A DNA stretch of 33,482 bases from contig VFJV01000122.1 of the NCBI GenBank assembly GCA_009885895.1, forward strand, positions 1 to 33,482, in the 5' to 3' direction. This document shows positions 8,829-17,072 of the stretch, one piece after another; within the stretch, counting starts at the first letter, position 1; every line of letters starts with the position of its first letter. The notes under the pieces are model-generated. The model made no database searches, was not told the DNA's origin, and saw only the letters and a list, made by a program, of their open reading frames with translations. Position numbers and translations under genes: made by a program. This DNA is from Gammaproteobacteria bacterium. Lineage in GTDB: Bacteria > Pseudomonadota > Gammaproteobacteria > UBA1113.

Positions 8829-9280
8829 GTTTTTTGCACCCTAGATCTAATACTCATAATTTCTGCACTACAGGCTTCTTGACCTTCTACGCTGGCCAAG
8901 GCATTCACCTTTAATACATCGCGTTTCATCTTCGTGATGGTGACTTCCAATTTTAGTTGATCGCCCGGAATAACCACGCGACGAAATCGGGCATTATCAA
9001 TTCCGGCGAATAAATACAATTCTTCACTGGAAACATCATTGCCATTGGTTAAAAAAGCCAATATACAGCCTGCTTGTGCCAAAGCTTCAACGATCAATAC
9101 CCCCGGCATAACAGGATTACCCGGAAAATGTCCAGAGAAAAAAGGCTCATTGAAACTCACATTTTTAATGGCCACTAAACGGTTTCCAGCCTCATATTCC
9201 AATACCCTGTCTACCAACATAAAAGGGAAACGATGCGGTAGGTAATTTAATATATCCGTTACTCTTAATAATTCACTCAT
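8825..9280 (-). CDS. fabZ: FabZ, 3-hydroxyacyl-ACP dehydratase
   Basis: Dehydrates 3-hydroxyacyl-ACP in fatty acid elongation, competing with LpxA for the same acyl-ACP pool. Hot-dog fold with the conserved LPHRFPFMLVDRV near residues 14-26, FFSGHFPGNPVMPGVLIVEA with its catalytic His and Glu, and the continuing ALAQAG. The start was chosen at the ATG at 9280 because AAGGA lies eight bases before it; the in-frame ATG at 9289 directly abuts that site. The chosen start overlaps the end of lpxD by eight bases, giving 151 aa, a usual length. The stop overlaps the lpxA start. Confidence 0.96.
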   Translation of the reverse strand: MSELLRVTDILNYLPHRFPFMLVDRVLEYEAGNRLVAIKNVSFNEPFFSGHFPGNPVMPGVLIVEALAQAGCILAFLTNGNDVSSEELYLFAGIDNARFRRVVIPGDQLKLEVTITKMKRDVLKVNALASVEGQEACSAEIMSIRSRVQKT

Positions 9281-10313
9281 GCAGCCCATCCTTTTTTTCT
9301 AATTGATTAACGCGTTTGGCCAGTTCATTTAAGTGTTTAAATTGTATGACATTTCTTGCCCACGCTTCGCGTGGCTCTAGAGGAATTCCAGAGGCATAAA
9401 TGCCCGGTTCTAAAATAGACTTACTCACTCCGCTCATCCCTAAAATAACCACAGCATCGGTGATTTCTAAATGTCCCGCGATACCGACTAGGCCTGCAAT
9501 GCGGCAATGACGTCCTATAGTCGTGCTACCTGCAACTGCAGTACAACCCGCAATGGCGGTGCCCATGCCAATTTTGACATTATGCCCAATTTGAATTTGA
9601 TTATCTAACTTAACACCATTGTGAATAATAGTATCGCCCAATGCACCACGGTCAACGGTGGTATTGGCGCCAATTTCTACGTCATCTCCTATCAGCACAG
9701 AACCCAATTGTTCTATTTTAACCCATTGCCCTTTTTCTGGGGCAAACCCAAAACCATCTGCACCTAAAACTACACCACTGTGCAAAATAGCCCGTTCACC
9801 TACCTGTGTATGATGATACAAGGTTACTCTGGCATGTAAATAACTATTATTGCCTATAGTACTGTGTGCACCAATAATACAAGCAGGACCTACGATCACA
9901 TTCTCCCCTACAACCGCACCCTCTTCTATTACAACGTGTGCGCCTATACTCGCGGTTTTCGCTATTTTTGCGCTTTTGTCCACAACCGAACTAGAGTGTA
10001 TACCCGCCGTGGAAGGTATTTTATAGGCAAATAAATGGCTTAATTTTGCATAGGCTAGGTAAGGATCGGGATGTATCAGTACAGCGGTATTTTCGTTAAC
10101 ATCGCCTGAGATCTCTATAGGGCTTATGATTGCAGCTGCCTGCGTTGTTGCCAAGTATTTTTTATACTTGCGGTGGCTAATGAAACTTAATTGCTTTTCA
10201 TTAGCGGTTTCAAGTGGGGCAAGACCGGTTATACGCCGATCTTGCCAACGACTATCCACCTTACAATCAATGATGCCTGCAATTTCTGCTAAACAATAAG
10301 ATCGTATACTCAT
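9273..10313 (-). CDS. lpxD: LpxD, UDP-3-O-acyl-glucosamine N-acyltransferase
   Basis: Third step of lipid A synthesis: adds the amide-linked 3-hydroxyacyl chain. The N-terminal uridine-binding domain includes KQLSFISHRKYKKYL. It is followed by a long hexapeptide-repeat beta helix from about 105 to 310, with the family sequences GADGFGFAPEKGQW, GANTTVDRGALGDTII and the catalytic-histidine region IQIGHNVKIG. The C-terminal helix ends with FKHLNELAKRVNQLEKK. At 346 aa it matches the E. coli protein. No strong ribosome site is seen before its ATG, so translation may depend on coupling with skp, whose stop is 9 bases upstream. Confidence 0.97.
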   Translation of the reverse strand: MSIRSYCLAEIAGIIDCKVDSRWQDRRITGLAPLETANEKQLSFISHRKYKKYLATTQAAAIISPIEISGDVNENTAVLIHPDPYLAYAKLSHLFAYKIPSTAGIHSSSVVDKSAKIAKTASIGAHVVIEEGAVVGENVIVGPACIIGAHSTIGNNSYLHARVTLYHHTQVGERAILHSGVVLGADGFGFAPEKGQWVKIEQLGSVLIGDDVEIGANTTVDRGALGDTIIHNGVKLDNQIQIGHNVKIGMGTAIAGCTAVAGSTTIGRHCRIAGLVGIAGHLEITDAVVILGMSGVSKSILEPGIYASGIPLEPREAWARNVIQFKHLNELAKRVNQLEKKDGLHE

Positions 10314-10322
10314 GAGGGCAAA

Positions 10323-10883
10323 CTAGGCAGACGCTTTCATTTGTGCAATCACAGATTTGGTAATATCCACGCGTTCGCTATGATAAGCCACATTTTCACG
10401 TTGGAAAATTAAATCCAAGTTTTGTTGCTTAGCCACTTTAGCCACCACATCATCGATGCGTTTTAAGACCTTAGACATAGCTTCATTTTGTGCGGCTTTA
10501 GCATCCTGGAAGTAATCCTGTTGCATACGCGCTAAGTCGCGTTGCTCCCTAGCAACCTTATCGCTTAGCGCGCTTTTATCGCTTGCACTCATAACCGCTG
10601 CATCACGTGACATTTTGTCTGTATCGGCCTTTAAGGTATTTTGCAAAGCGGTCATTTTATCCATTCGTGGCTTAAATTTGGCTTCTAGTTGCGTTTTTAA
10701 GGCTTGCATTTGCGGATCGGCCTTCAAAACCTGGCCCAATTCAATCACCCCAATTTTGGGTGAGGCCGCTACAGCAGCGGTATTTTCCGGCGAAGCACTG
10801 CTGTTCGCAGCAAAGCTTGTCGTTGCAAGCAGACCCATAGCCAATGTAGTCATGAGTGCTAAAGTTAGTTTTTTCATATTCAT
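10323..10883 (-). CDS. skp: Skp/OmpH-family periplasmic chaperone
   Basis: Periplasmic holdase that binds unfolded outer-membrane proteins on their way to the Bam complex. A signal peptide covers about residues 1-25 (KKLTLALMTTLAMGLLATTS, cleavage after SFA). The mature part begins near KIGVIELGQVLK, the usual opening of the family, and continues as a charged helical hairpin rich in Lys, Gln, Asp and Ala that would form the tentacles. The C-terminal NLDLIFQRENVAYHSERVDI is the returning strand of the trimer body. At 186 aa it is slightly longer than the 161-aa E. coli protein, mainly because of an Ala/Ser-rich linker (residues 26-42) after the signal. AAGGAG precedes the ATG by four bases. 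It lies between bamA and lpxD as in E. coli. Confidence 0.9.
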   Translation of the reverse strand: MNMKKLTLALMTTLAMGLLATTSFAANSSASPENTAAVAASPKIGVIELGQVLKADPQMQALKTQLEAKFKPRMDKMTALQNTLKADTDKMSRDAAVMSASDKSALSDKVAREQRDLARMQQDYFQDAKAAQNEAMSKVLKRIDDVVAKVAKQQNLDLIFQRENVAYHSERVDITKSVIAQMKASA

Positions 10884-10923
10884 TTGTCTCCTTGGTTAAT
10901 ATATACCCACTTTTTGTGTTAAG

Positions 10924-10959
10924 CATGGTACCTTTCCACTGAAAAATACCATGTTTTTT
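10924..10959 (+). terminator. hairpin with T-run between bamA and skp, oriented antisense to the operon
   Basis: Arms CATGGTA (10924-10930) and TACCATG (10947-10953) are followed by six T on the plus strand (10954-10959). All genes here run on the minus strand, where the hairpin is not followed by T, so it would stop antisense rather than operon transcription. A TTGACA box on the minus strand sits right beside it (10972-10967), at the bamA stop, with TATTTT 18 bases further on, a possible weak internal promoter for skp. Confidence 0.4.
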
Positions 10960-10972
10960 GAGCTCCTGTCAA

Positions 10973-13393
10973 TTACAAGAAGGAGGTTCCCGCTGAGAAT
11001 TGGAATACTTCGGTAATATCACCGGGTTGCTCATTCAGGGGTTTAGCCAAGCTAAATATGAGGTTCCCCATAGGTGTTTGCCATTGTCCTTGTAAACCGG
11101 CTGAATACCGTACGGGACCTGATTCGGAAGACGCCGGCGCACCGCCGTTCCAATTGTACACATTACCACCATCTAAAAAGGTCGTCACACGGAAACTATC
11201 TGGCGTTAAGGGGGTTGGAATAATGAGTTCCACACTACCCACCGCCATGCTATTACCACCAATGGTGGACTCACCGTATGGGCTGATTGATTTAGGACCT
11301 ATAGAAAAGCCCTGATAACCACGCACATAACCCGAGACACCTATACCACCAGCACCAAAGTTTTGATAAAAAGGCAAATATTGCGTGCCTAAAATACCAT
11401 CACCATAGCCAACTTCTCCACGTAGGGAAAGAATAAAACCGGATCCCAAAGGCTGATACACACGCCCCGTATAATCTAATTTATAATAGCTGACTTCATT
11501 GCTGCCAGCACCGGGCAAAGCCACATTGGCACTCAATGAATGCGAATAACCGCGTGTAGGAAACAGCGCCCTATCAAAACCACTATGCCCCCAGGCACTG
11601 CTTAAGTTAACATTATAAATATTCTCGTTGTGCGAGTAGACTAAAGGCTCGCCTGTGGCTGGATCTACCGGTTGATAGCCATTGTTAGAGCTGCGTATTA
11701 ACGGCAAGTTTAAGCTATAATTTTCCATAAAGTCGATAACACCATCACTGGCTTGATTACCCAAATTCAACAATGTTGCGCCATAACCTATACCTGCACT
11801 CAGATTATCAGATTCGCCCACAGGAAAGCTGAAAAACATTTTAGCGCCGTAATCATCCATTTGATACGCAATGCTATCGGTTAGGTTTTGATCCGTATCG
11901 TAACGATCGCCATAAAGACTAAAGCCTCTACCTACACCATCGATAGTGTAATAGGGGTTATAGTAAGTGACTGACAGGCTTTGCGCTCCCGTAGACACTT
12001 GCGCATTGGCGCCCACCGTTCTACCAGTACCTAAAAAGTTAGGTTGTGAATAGGCCGCATTCACCAACCAACCTAAGGTATTCGTATAACCCAAGCCCAT
12101 ACTCATCGTCGCCGAAGGCGCTTCTGTTACATTAAAATCCAAATCTACTTGATCGCTACTACCAGGCACCGGCGTATTATCAACCTTAACGGTCTTAAAA
12201 TACCCGGTGCGATTTAACTTTGTTTCAGATAATTTGGATTTAGACAAAGAATAAGGGGCATCCTCCTGTTGCCGCATCTCACGACGTAGGACATCATCTT
12301 CGGTTTTGTCATTACCATGGAAATTGATATCACGCACGTAGTAACGGTTTCCAGGGCTTAGCAAAAAGGTCACAAAAACTTGTTTTTTAGCCGCATCGAT
12401 TTCAGGCAAAGGTTCTACGCGTGCATATACATAGCCATCATTCGCCATAGTGTTATTCAGGGCTTGTGTGATATCGGTTATTTTTTTACGATTAAAAATT
12501 TCATTGGGCCCAAAATGTATAAACTTTTCAAACATTTCTTTAGGCTCAACAAAAGTTCCCGCTAATTTATAACCACTGACTGTAAATTGATCACCTTCGG
12601 TCACATGAATCAGTACGGTTACTTTTTGTTTATCGGGACTTAGCAATATTTCAGAGCTGTCAACTTTAAATTGCACATAGCCCTTGTTCATGTAAAAGGA
12701 GCGTAAATTTTCTAAATCACCATTTAGTTTTTCTTGTGAAAATTTGTCATCATCGGTTAAAAAAGAAAATAGGCCTGTAGTCGACAAAGTAAATTGTTTT
12801 AAAAGTTCTTTTTCTTTAAAGGCATGATTGCCAATGATAGAAATTGCACTGATCTTAGCAGCAGGCCCTTCGTGCACGGTAATATTAATGTTAACCCGGT
12901 TACTGGTTTCAGGGGAGACTTTGGCAGTAACCGTTGCATTGTAGTTGCCTCGGTTATAATATTCGCGCTGTAAAGAATCGCGTATACTTTCCAGTAAGGA
13001 AGGATCGTAAACACGCCCTTCGGCAAACCCTAAATCGGCGAGCGTCTTTCGCAAGGTTTTAGTTGGAATACTGGTGTTGCCACTGATTTTAAACTCACCA
13101 ATGGTTGGTTTTTCTACCACCTTAACAATTAATATATTTCCCTTTTGGTCCAGAGTGACATCGCTAAAAAATCCGGTTTTATAGAGGACCCGAATAATTT
13201 TAGCCGTATCAGACGTTTTAATGGTTTGCCCTATCTGTATAGGCAAATAATTTAATACAGTGCCTTCGTTAATTCGTTTTAAGCCTTGAATTTCAATTTT
13301 ACCGACCGTGAAGGATTCTTCCGCATAAGCGTGCGCACACATGGCCGTGAGCAATGCGGTAGAGATCAACGATAACCTAGGCACTTGTTTCAT
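10973..13393 (-). CDS. bamA: BamA, outer-membrane protein assembly factor
   Basis: Central Omp85 pore of the Bam complex, which folds beta-barrel proteins into the outer membrane. A signal peptide covers residues 1-24 (ending AHAYA). Five POTRA domains follow, beginning FTVGKIEIQGLKRI and running to about residue 420. The C-terminal 16-strand barrel contains the GYVRGYQG lid-loop motif. At 806 aa it is nearly the size of the E. coli protein (810). The last residues are FQFSAGTSFL; most outer-membrane proteins end in Phe or Trp, so the terminal Leu after Phe is unusual. AAGGAT precedes the ATG at good distance. The upstream gap to rseP holds a 129-bp palindromic repeat. Confidence 0.97.
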   Translation of the reverse strand: MKQVPRLSLISTALLTAMCAHAYAEESFTVGKIEIQGLKRINEGTVLNYLPIQIGQTIKTSDTAKIIRVLYKTGFFSDVTLDQKGNILIVKVVEKPTIGEFKISGNTSIPTKTLRKTLADLGFAEGRVYDPSLLESIRDSLQREYYNRGNYNATVTAKVSPETSNRVNINITVHEGPAAKISAISIIGNHAFKEKELLKQFTLSTTGLFSFLTDDDKFSQEKLNGDLENLRSFYMNKGYVQFKVDSSEILLSPDKQKVTVLIHVTEGDQFTVSGYKLAGTFVEPKEMFEKFIHFGPNEIFNRKKITDITQALNNTMANDGYVYARVEPLPEIDAAKKQVFVTFLLSPGNRYYVRDINFHGNDKTEDDVLRREMRQQEDAPYSLSKSKLSETKLNRTGYFKTVKVDNTPVPGSSDQVDLDFNVTEAPSATMSMGLGYTNTLGWLVNAAYSQPNFLGTGRTVGANAQVSTGAQSLSVTYYNPYYTIDGVGRGFSLYGDRYDTDQNLTDSIAYQMDDYGAKMFFSFPVGESDNLSAGIGYGATLLNLGNQASDGVIDFMENYSLNLPLIRSSNNGYQPVDPATGEPLVYSHNENIYNVNLSSAWGHSGFDRALFPTRGYSHSLSANVALPGAGSNEVSYYKLDYTGRVYQPLGSGFILSLRGEVGYGDGILGTQYLPFYQNFGAGGIGVSGYVRGYQGFSIGPKSISPYGESTIGGNSMAVGSVELIIPTPLTPDSFRVTTFLDGGNVYNWNGGAPASSESGPVRYSAGLQGQWQTPMGNLIFSLAKPLNEQPGDITEVFQFSAGTSFL

Positions 13394-13449
13394 AATTATC
13401 CTTATGTCTTAATATTCAGTAACGTTATAGCTTGTTCTAAAAATTATCA

Positions 13450-13578
13450 ATATACTCATAGCAGTTGCTTTCTAGGGGGTGTTGCCTTCGCCCATCTCGC
13501 AACAGTCATGTAGGGTACTACACTCCTGTTGCTCGAGGACTCGGCGCCTACCCTAAAAAGCAACTGCTATGAGTATAT
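13450..13578. repeat. 129-bp palindromic repeat, copy C, between rseP and bamA
   Basis: The outer arms at 13450-13477 and 13551-13578 are 28 bases each and pair with a single mismatch. Inside lies a second hairpin: GCAACAG (13499-13505) with CTGTTGC (13526-13532), and within it GTAG (13510-13513) with CTAC (13518-13521). The core from CGCCCATCTCGC to CTCGGCGCCT is nearly identical to the two tandem copies at 19548-19793. There is no open reading frame and no T-run to make it a simple terminator. It is read through in the rseP-bamA transcript. It is probably a REP- or MITE-like dispersed element. Confidence 0.85.
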
Positions 13579-13585
13579 AACGACG

Positions 13586-14947
13586 TCACTCCAAAAGACG
13601 CATGATATCGTTATAAGAGGCTAACATCAACAGTAAAAGCAGTATTGAAAAGCCTATTTTTATGCCTATTAGTTGGGCTTTTTCGGATAATGGCTTTCCA
13701 CGCGCTATTTCCAACAAAAAATAGAGCAAATATCCACCATCCAACACCGGAATGGGTAATATATTAACAATTCCCAAGCCTATGCTGATCAAGCCTATAA
13801 ATCCTAAATAAGCCGATAGGCCGGAATGTGCAACAATACCCGCCCCTTGTGCAATTCCTATAGGTCCGGCAATACCGCTGAGTCCTATTTTTCCAGTAAG
13901 CATTTTATACATTAAGTTAACGGATAAGCTAGTCATACCCCACATTTCGTGCCAAGCTGCTGGTATGGCGGCCACCGGCCCGTAACTTTTACGAATGAAT
14001 AGATCTTTGGGCAAAGACAATGCTTTGGCCCTAACCCCCAAATAGCCGCGCTCTTCACCTTGGTGATCAATTCGTTTGCCTAGGGCCACACTCAGGGACT
14101 GTTCCTCACCCTTACGCGATATAATCAAAGTTACCGTTTTCCCGCCTGAATCGGTGATATGCGCTAATAATTCGTGCCAATTATCGATCTTTGCCCCATT
14201 GACGCTTAAAATTTTATCATCGCGCAGCAAGCCTAGAGCCGCCGCTGGGCTGTTAGGCTCTATCTGATCAATAATGGCTGGAATATTAAGCTCGAAGGGA
14301 AATACCCCAAAGTCTTCTAAGATATCGATGTTGTCTTCATCTAAGCGTATACCCGATACATCAATCAAAATAGAATGCGCTAGCGCTTCCTTTGGCCCGC
14401 GCACCCACACCAGCAACGGCTTATCTTCCGCTAATTTGCCGTACAAGGCAATACGTATGTCTTGCCAGGAAGAAATTGCATCGTCATTAATAGCCACAAT
14501 GCGTTGCAAGGGTAAAAATCCCGCCTTAGCCGCTAAGCTATGGGGCACCACTTCACCAATGATAGGTTTGATTTGATGAACGCCTATTATGAGCATAAGC
14601 CAAAAGGCAAATAGGGCAAATATGAAATTAAACAGGGGGCCCGCCAAAACAATGGCTATGCGTTTAAAAACCGATTGCCGATTAAACGCAAAAGGACGTT
14701 CTGCTAAGCTTAGCCTGGATTCAGTTTCATCCAAAAATTTAACATAACCACCTAAGGGGATCGCGGACAGGACAATTTCTAAACCACTGCGTGTCACTTT
14801 ACGCCAGATAACTTTACCAAAACCAATGGAAAAACGCAGTGTTTTAACGCCGCAGCAGCGCGCAACAATAAAATGACCCCATTCGTGCACCGCAACCAAA
14901 ATGGAAATCGATACGAGAAATAAGAAAACTGAGATAATAATTGACAA
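13586..14947 (-). CDS. rseP: RseP, site-2 intramembrane zinc metalloprotease
   Basis: Cleaves membrane-bound anti-sigma factors (RseA type) within the bilayer during envelope stress, and also remnant signal peptides. The zinc site HEWGH is at residues 21-25 in the first membrane helix, and the third ligand is in PIPVLDGG with Asp403, close to position 402 in E. coli. Two PDZ domains lie between, near 110-205 and 210-295 (second: IEPNSPAAALGLLRDDKILS). Four membrane segments; 453 aa, essentially the E. coli length. The start codon is TTG at 14947 with AGGAG eight bases upstream. It sits between cdsA and bamA as in other gammaproteobacteria. Confidence 0.96.
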   Translation of the reverse strand: MSIIISVFLFLVSISILVAVHEWGHFIVARCCGVKTLRFSIGFGKVIWRKVTRSGLEIVLSAIPLGGYVKFLDETESRLSLAERPFAFNRQSVFKRIAIVLAGPLFNFIFALFAFWLMLIIGVHQIKPIIGEVVPHSLAAKAGFLPLQRIVAINDDAISSWQDIRIALYGKLAEDKPLLVWVRGPKEALAHSILIDVSGIRLDEDNIDILEDFGVFPFELNIPAIIDQIEPNSPAAALGLLRDDKILSVNGAKIDNWHELLAHITDSGGKTVTLIISRKGEEQSLSVALGKRIDHQGEERGYLGVRAKALSLPKDLFIRKSYGPVAAIPAAWHEMWGMTSLSVNLMYKMLTGKIGLSGIAGPIGIAQGAGIVAHSGLSAYLGFIGLISIGLGIVNILPIPVLDGGYLLYFLLEIARGKPLSEKAQLIGIKIGFSILLLLLMLASYNDIMRLLE

Positions 14948-14971
14948 CTGAGGTACTCCTGTTATGCCTGC

Positions 14972-15766
14972 CTACGACAATATCATCTGCCCAAAGGCAA
15001 AAAAAACCGATGCGGGCAGTAAACTGTCAATACGATCCAAAATACCCCCATGCCCCGGCAATAAATGCCCACTGTCTTTGACGTTATAAATGCGTTTTGC
15101 CATGCTTTCAACCAGATCGCCTAACACACAAACCAAAGCCGTAATGAAGAGTAATAAAAACCACCCCAAGGGCGCTTGATTATAGGGGTGAACCCAGAAT
15201 AAAAGTGCTAAGAATAGGACTATCGCGACTACTAATGCCCCGAGCAAACCTTCTACGGTTTTTTTAGGACTAATTTGCGCTGCTAGCGGTGTTTTTCCCC
15301 ACAAACGCCCGGAAAAATAGGCTGCAGAATCCATGACCCAGACAAGCCCTAATACAATAAGAACCCTTGTAGGCGAGGCTTCTTTTAATATCAGAAGCGC
15401 GTTTAGAAAAGCAACGAAGGCAAAGAGCGCGCTGATACCTCTAAGCCAAGCCCATCGTTGCCAAACAGCGACGCCCTTAGGATAACGGAATAAGGCCACA
15501 ATAAAGGCTATCCACACTACAACACCGCTTAAAATAAATAATTCAAAGGGTAAACACCAGGATAAAGCACACATCAATAACGTTAATAACACGTAGGCTA
15601 TTTTAATTTGTGTACTTTTAAAATTGGCCAGCAGACACCATTCCCAAGCAGCTAAGGCGACAATGCCACACCCCATCAAAAAGAAATAAAACAAGGGTAA
15701 AAAATAGATTGCCGCAATAACCAGTGGAATCAGTAGTCCTGCGGTTAATAAACGCTGTTTAAGCAT
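14972..15766 (-). CDS. cdsA: CdsA, phosphatidate cytidylyltransferase
   Basis: Makes CDP-diacylglycerol from phosphatidic acid and CTP, the branch point of bacterial phospholipid synthesis, in the inner membrane. About seven to eight hydrophobic segments are visible. The family signature is near the C-terminus: ISPKKTVEGLLGAL, then GDLVESMAKRIYNVKDSG, followed by LLPGHGGILDRIDSLL. At 264 aa it is a little shorter than E. coli CdsA (285). Its ATG lies inside the last codons of uppS (eight-base overlap), indicating coupling. There is a 24-base gap to rseP. Confidence 0.96.
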   Translation of the reverse strand: MLKQRLLTAGLLIPLVIAAIYFLPLFYFFLMGCGIVALAAWEWCLLANFKSTQIKIAYVLLTLLMCALSWCLPFELFILSGVVVWIAFIVALFRYPKGVAVWQRWAWLRGISALFAFVAFLNALLILKEASPTRVLIVLGLVWVMDSAAYFSGRLWGKTPLAAQISPKKTVEGLLGALVVAIVLFLALLFWVHPYNQAPLGWFLLLFITALVCVLGDLVESMAKRIYNVKDSGHLLPGHGGILDRIDSLLPASVFFAFGQMILS

Positions 15767-16484
15767 CTTCAGATCCTATTTGTTCGCTAATTTTACCAAA
15801 ACGCCGTTCACGGGAGGCATAAAACGCAATGGCCTTGTCTAATTCCGTTTCATCAAAATCAGGCCAATGTTTATTTGTGAAATAAAGTTCAGCATAGCTT
15901 AATTGCCACAATAAAAAATTACTCAAGCGTTGCTCCCCGCTCGTGCGTATGAATAAATCCGGATCGGGCCAGGCTGCTGTGGATAGGTGCTGGCTAATAA
16001 TACTATCCGTGATTTCAGCAGGTGTTAATTCATTCGCCGCTACTTTTTGAGCTAAATGCTGACAGGCTTGTTGTAGATCCCAACGGCCGCTGTAGTTAAA
16101 AGCGACTATCAGGGTCATTTTAGTATTATGTTGTGTTAAGGATTCAGCCTCTTCCATCGGGATTGAGAGATCGGCATGAACTTGCTGTTTATTGCCAATA
16201 AATTGTACACGAATGCCATTCTGGTGTAATCGCCCTATATCGCGACGCAAAGCCGTCAGAAACAAGCCCATAAGATAATTCACTTCATCCGTAGGACGCA
16301 GCCAATTTTCTATACCAAAAGCAAAGACCGTTAAATAGCCTACGCCGCGTTTAGCCGCAACTTCAATGATTGTTTTAAGTGTTTCTAGGCCTGCCTTATG
16401 CCCAAAGTGTCGCGGTTTGGCGCGATCCTTAGACCAACGCCCATTGCCATCCATGATAATGGCGATATGTTGCGGTAAATCCAT
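15759..16484 (-). CDS. uppS: UppS, undecaprenyl diphosphate synthase (cis-prenyltransferase)
   Basis: Extends farnesyl diphosphate with eight isopentenyl units to give the C55 lipid carrier for peptidoglycan and O-antigen. Hallmarks: IAIIMDGNGRWSKDRAKPR with the catalytic Asp12, GHKAGLETLK, FAFGIENWLRP, FNYSGRWDL, and DLFIRTSGEQRLSNFLLWQL followed by SYAELYF. All conserved regions are present, and 241 aa is a usual size. It starts five bases after the frr stop. In E. coli and many relatives dxr lies between frr and uppS; here there is no room for it. Confidence 0.97.
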   Translation of the reverse strand: MDLPQHIAIIMDGNGRWSKDRAKPRHFGHKAGLETLKTIIEVAAKRGVGYLTVFAFGIENWLRPTDEVNYLMGLFLTALRRDIGRLHQNGIRVQFIGNKQQVHADLSIPMEEAESLTQHNTKMTLIVAFNYSGRWDLQQACQHLAQKVAANELTPAEITDSIISQHLSTAAWPDPDLFIRTSGEQRLSNFLLWQLSYAELYFTNKHWPDFDETELDKAIAFYASRERRFGKISEQIGSEDA

Positions 16485-16489
16485 AACGC

Positions 16490-17047
16490 TTATACCTCAA
16501 GCAGCTCGGCTTCCTTGTGTGTGAAAATTTTATCAACTTCTTCGATGTACTTATCGGTTAGTTTTTGAATTTTATCTTGACCTTGACGCTCTTCGTCTTC
16601 GCCGATGGTTTTATCTTTTAAGCAATCTTTCAACTGCGCATTCGCATCACGGCGCACATTGCGCACAGCAACTTTGCTATTTTCAGCCTCTAATTTGACA
16701 TGACGAATCAGTTCTTTACGGCGTTCTTCGCTCAAAGGGGGTAAAGGTACGCGAATAACGGTGCCCACTGTAACGGGATTTAAACCCAAATCGGAGGTTA
16801 AAATGGCTTTTTCAACTGCAGCAACTATATTTTTTTCAAAGGGAGACACCATTATAGTACGAGAATCGGCTAAAGTGACATTCGCAACTTGATTTAAAGG
16901 CGTATCTGAACCGTAATAAGGCACCTTAATGGAGTCTAGTAGGCTAGGATGGGCGCGCCCGGTGCGCACTTTTAATAAAGTGGCGTGTAAATTTTCAATG
17001 CATTTTTTCATGCGTGTAGTCGCATCAGTATAAATAGTGTCTAACAT
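16490..17047 (-). CDS. frr: Frr, ribosome recycling factor
   Basis: With EF-G it splits the post-termination ribosome. At 185 aa it is exactly the E. coli length. Characteristic segments are LLKVRTGRAHPSLLDSIKV, YYGSDTPLNQVANVTLADSR, FEKNIVAAVEKAILTSDLGL and IRVPLPPLSEERRKEL, followed by the long C-terminal helix with VRNVRRDANAQLKD. GGAA lies eight bases before the ATG. It sits between pyrH and uppS in the conserved translation and envelope cluster. Confidence 0.98.
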   Translation of the reverse strand: MLDTIYTDATTRMKKCIENLHATLLKVRTGRAHPSLLDSIKVPYYGSDTPLNQVANVTLADSRTIMVSPFEKNIVAAVEKAILTSDLGLNPVTVGTVIRVPLPPLSEERRKELIRHVKLEAENSKVAVRNVRRDANAQLKDCLKDKTIGEDEERQGQDKIQKLTDKYIEEVDKIFTHKEAELLEV

Positions 17048-17072
17048 AATAGTAATTCCTTATGCAAAAATA

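Noticed and set aside
13450-13578. Palindrome considered as a rho-independent terminator of rseP
   Set aside because: No T-run follows the stem on the minus strand, and the same element occurs in a different context in front of rpsB.
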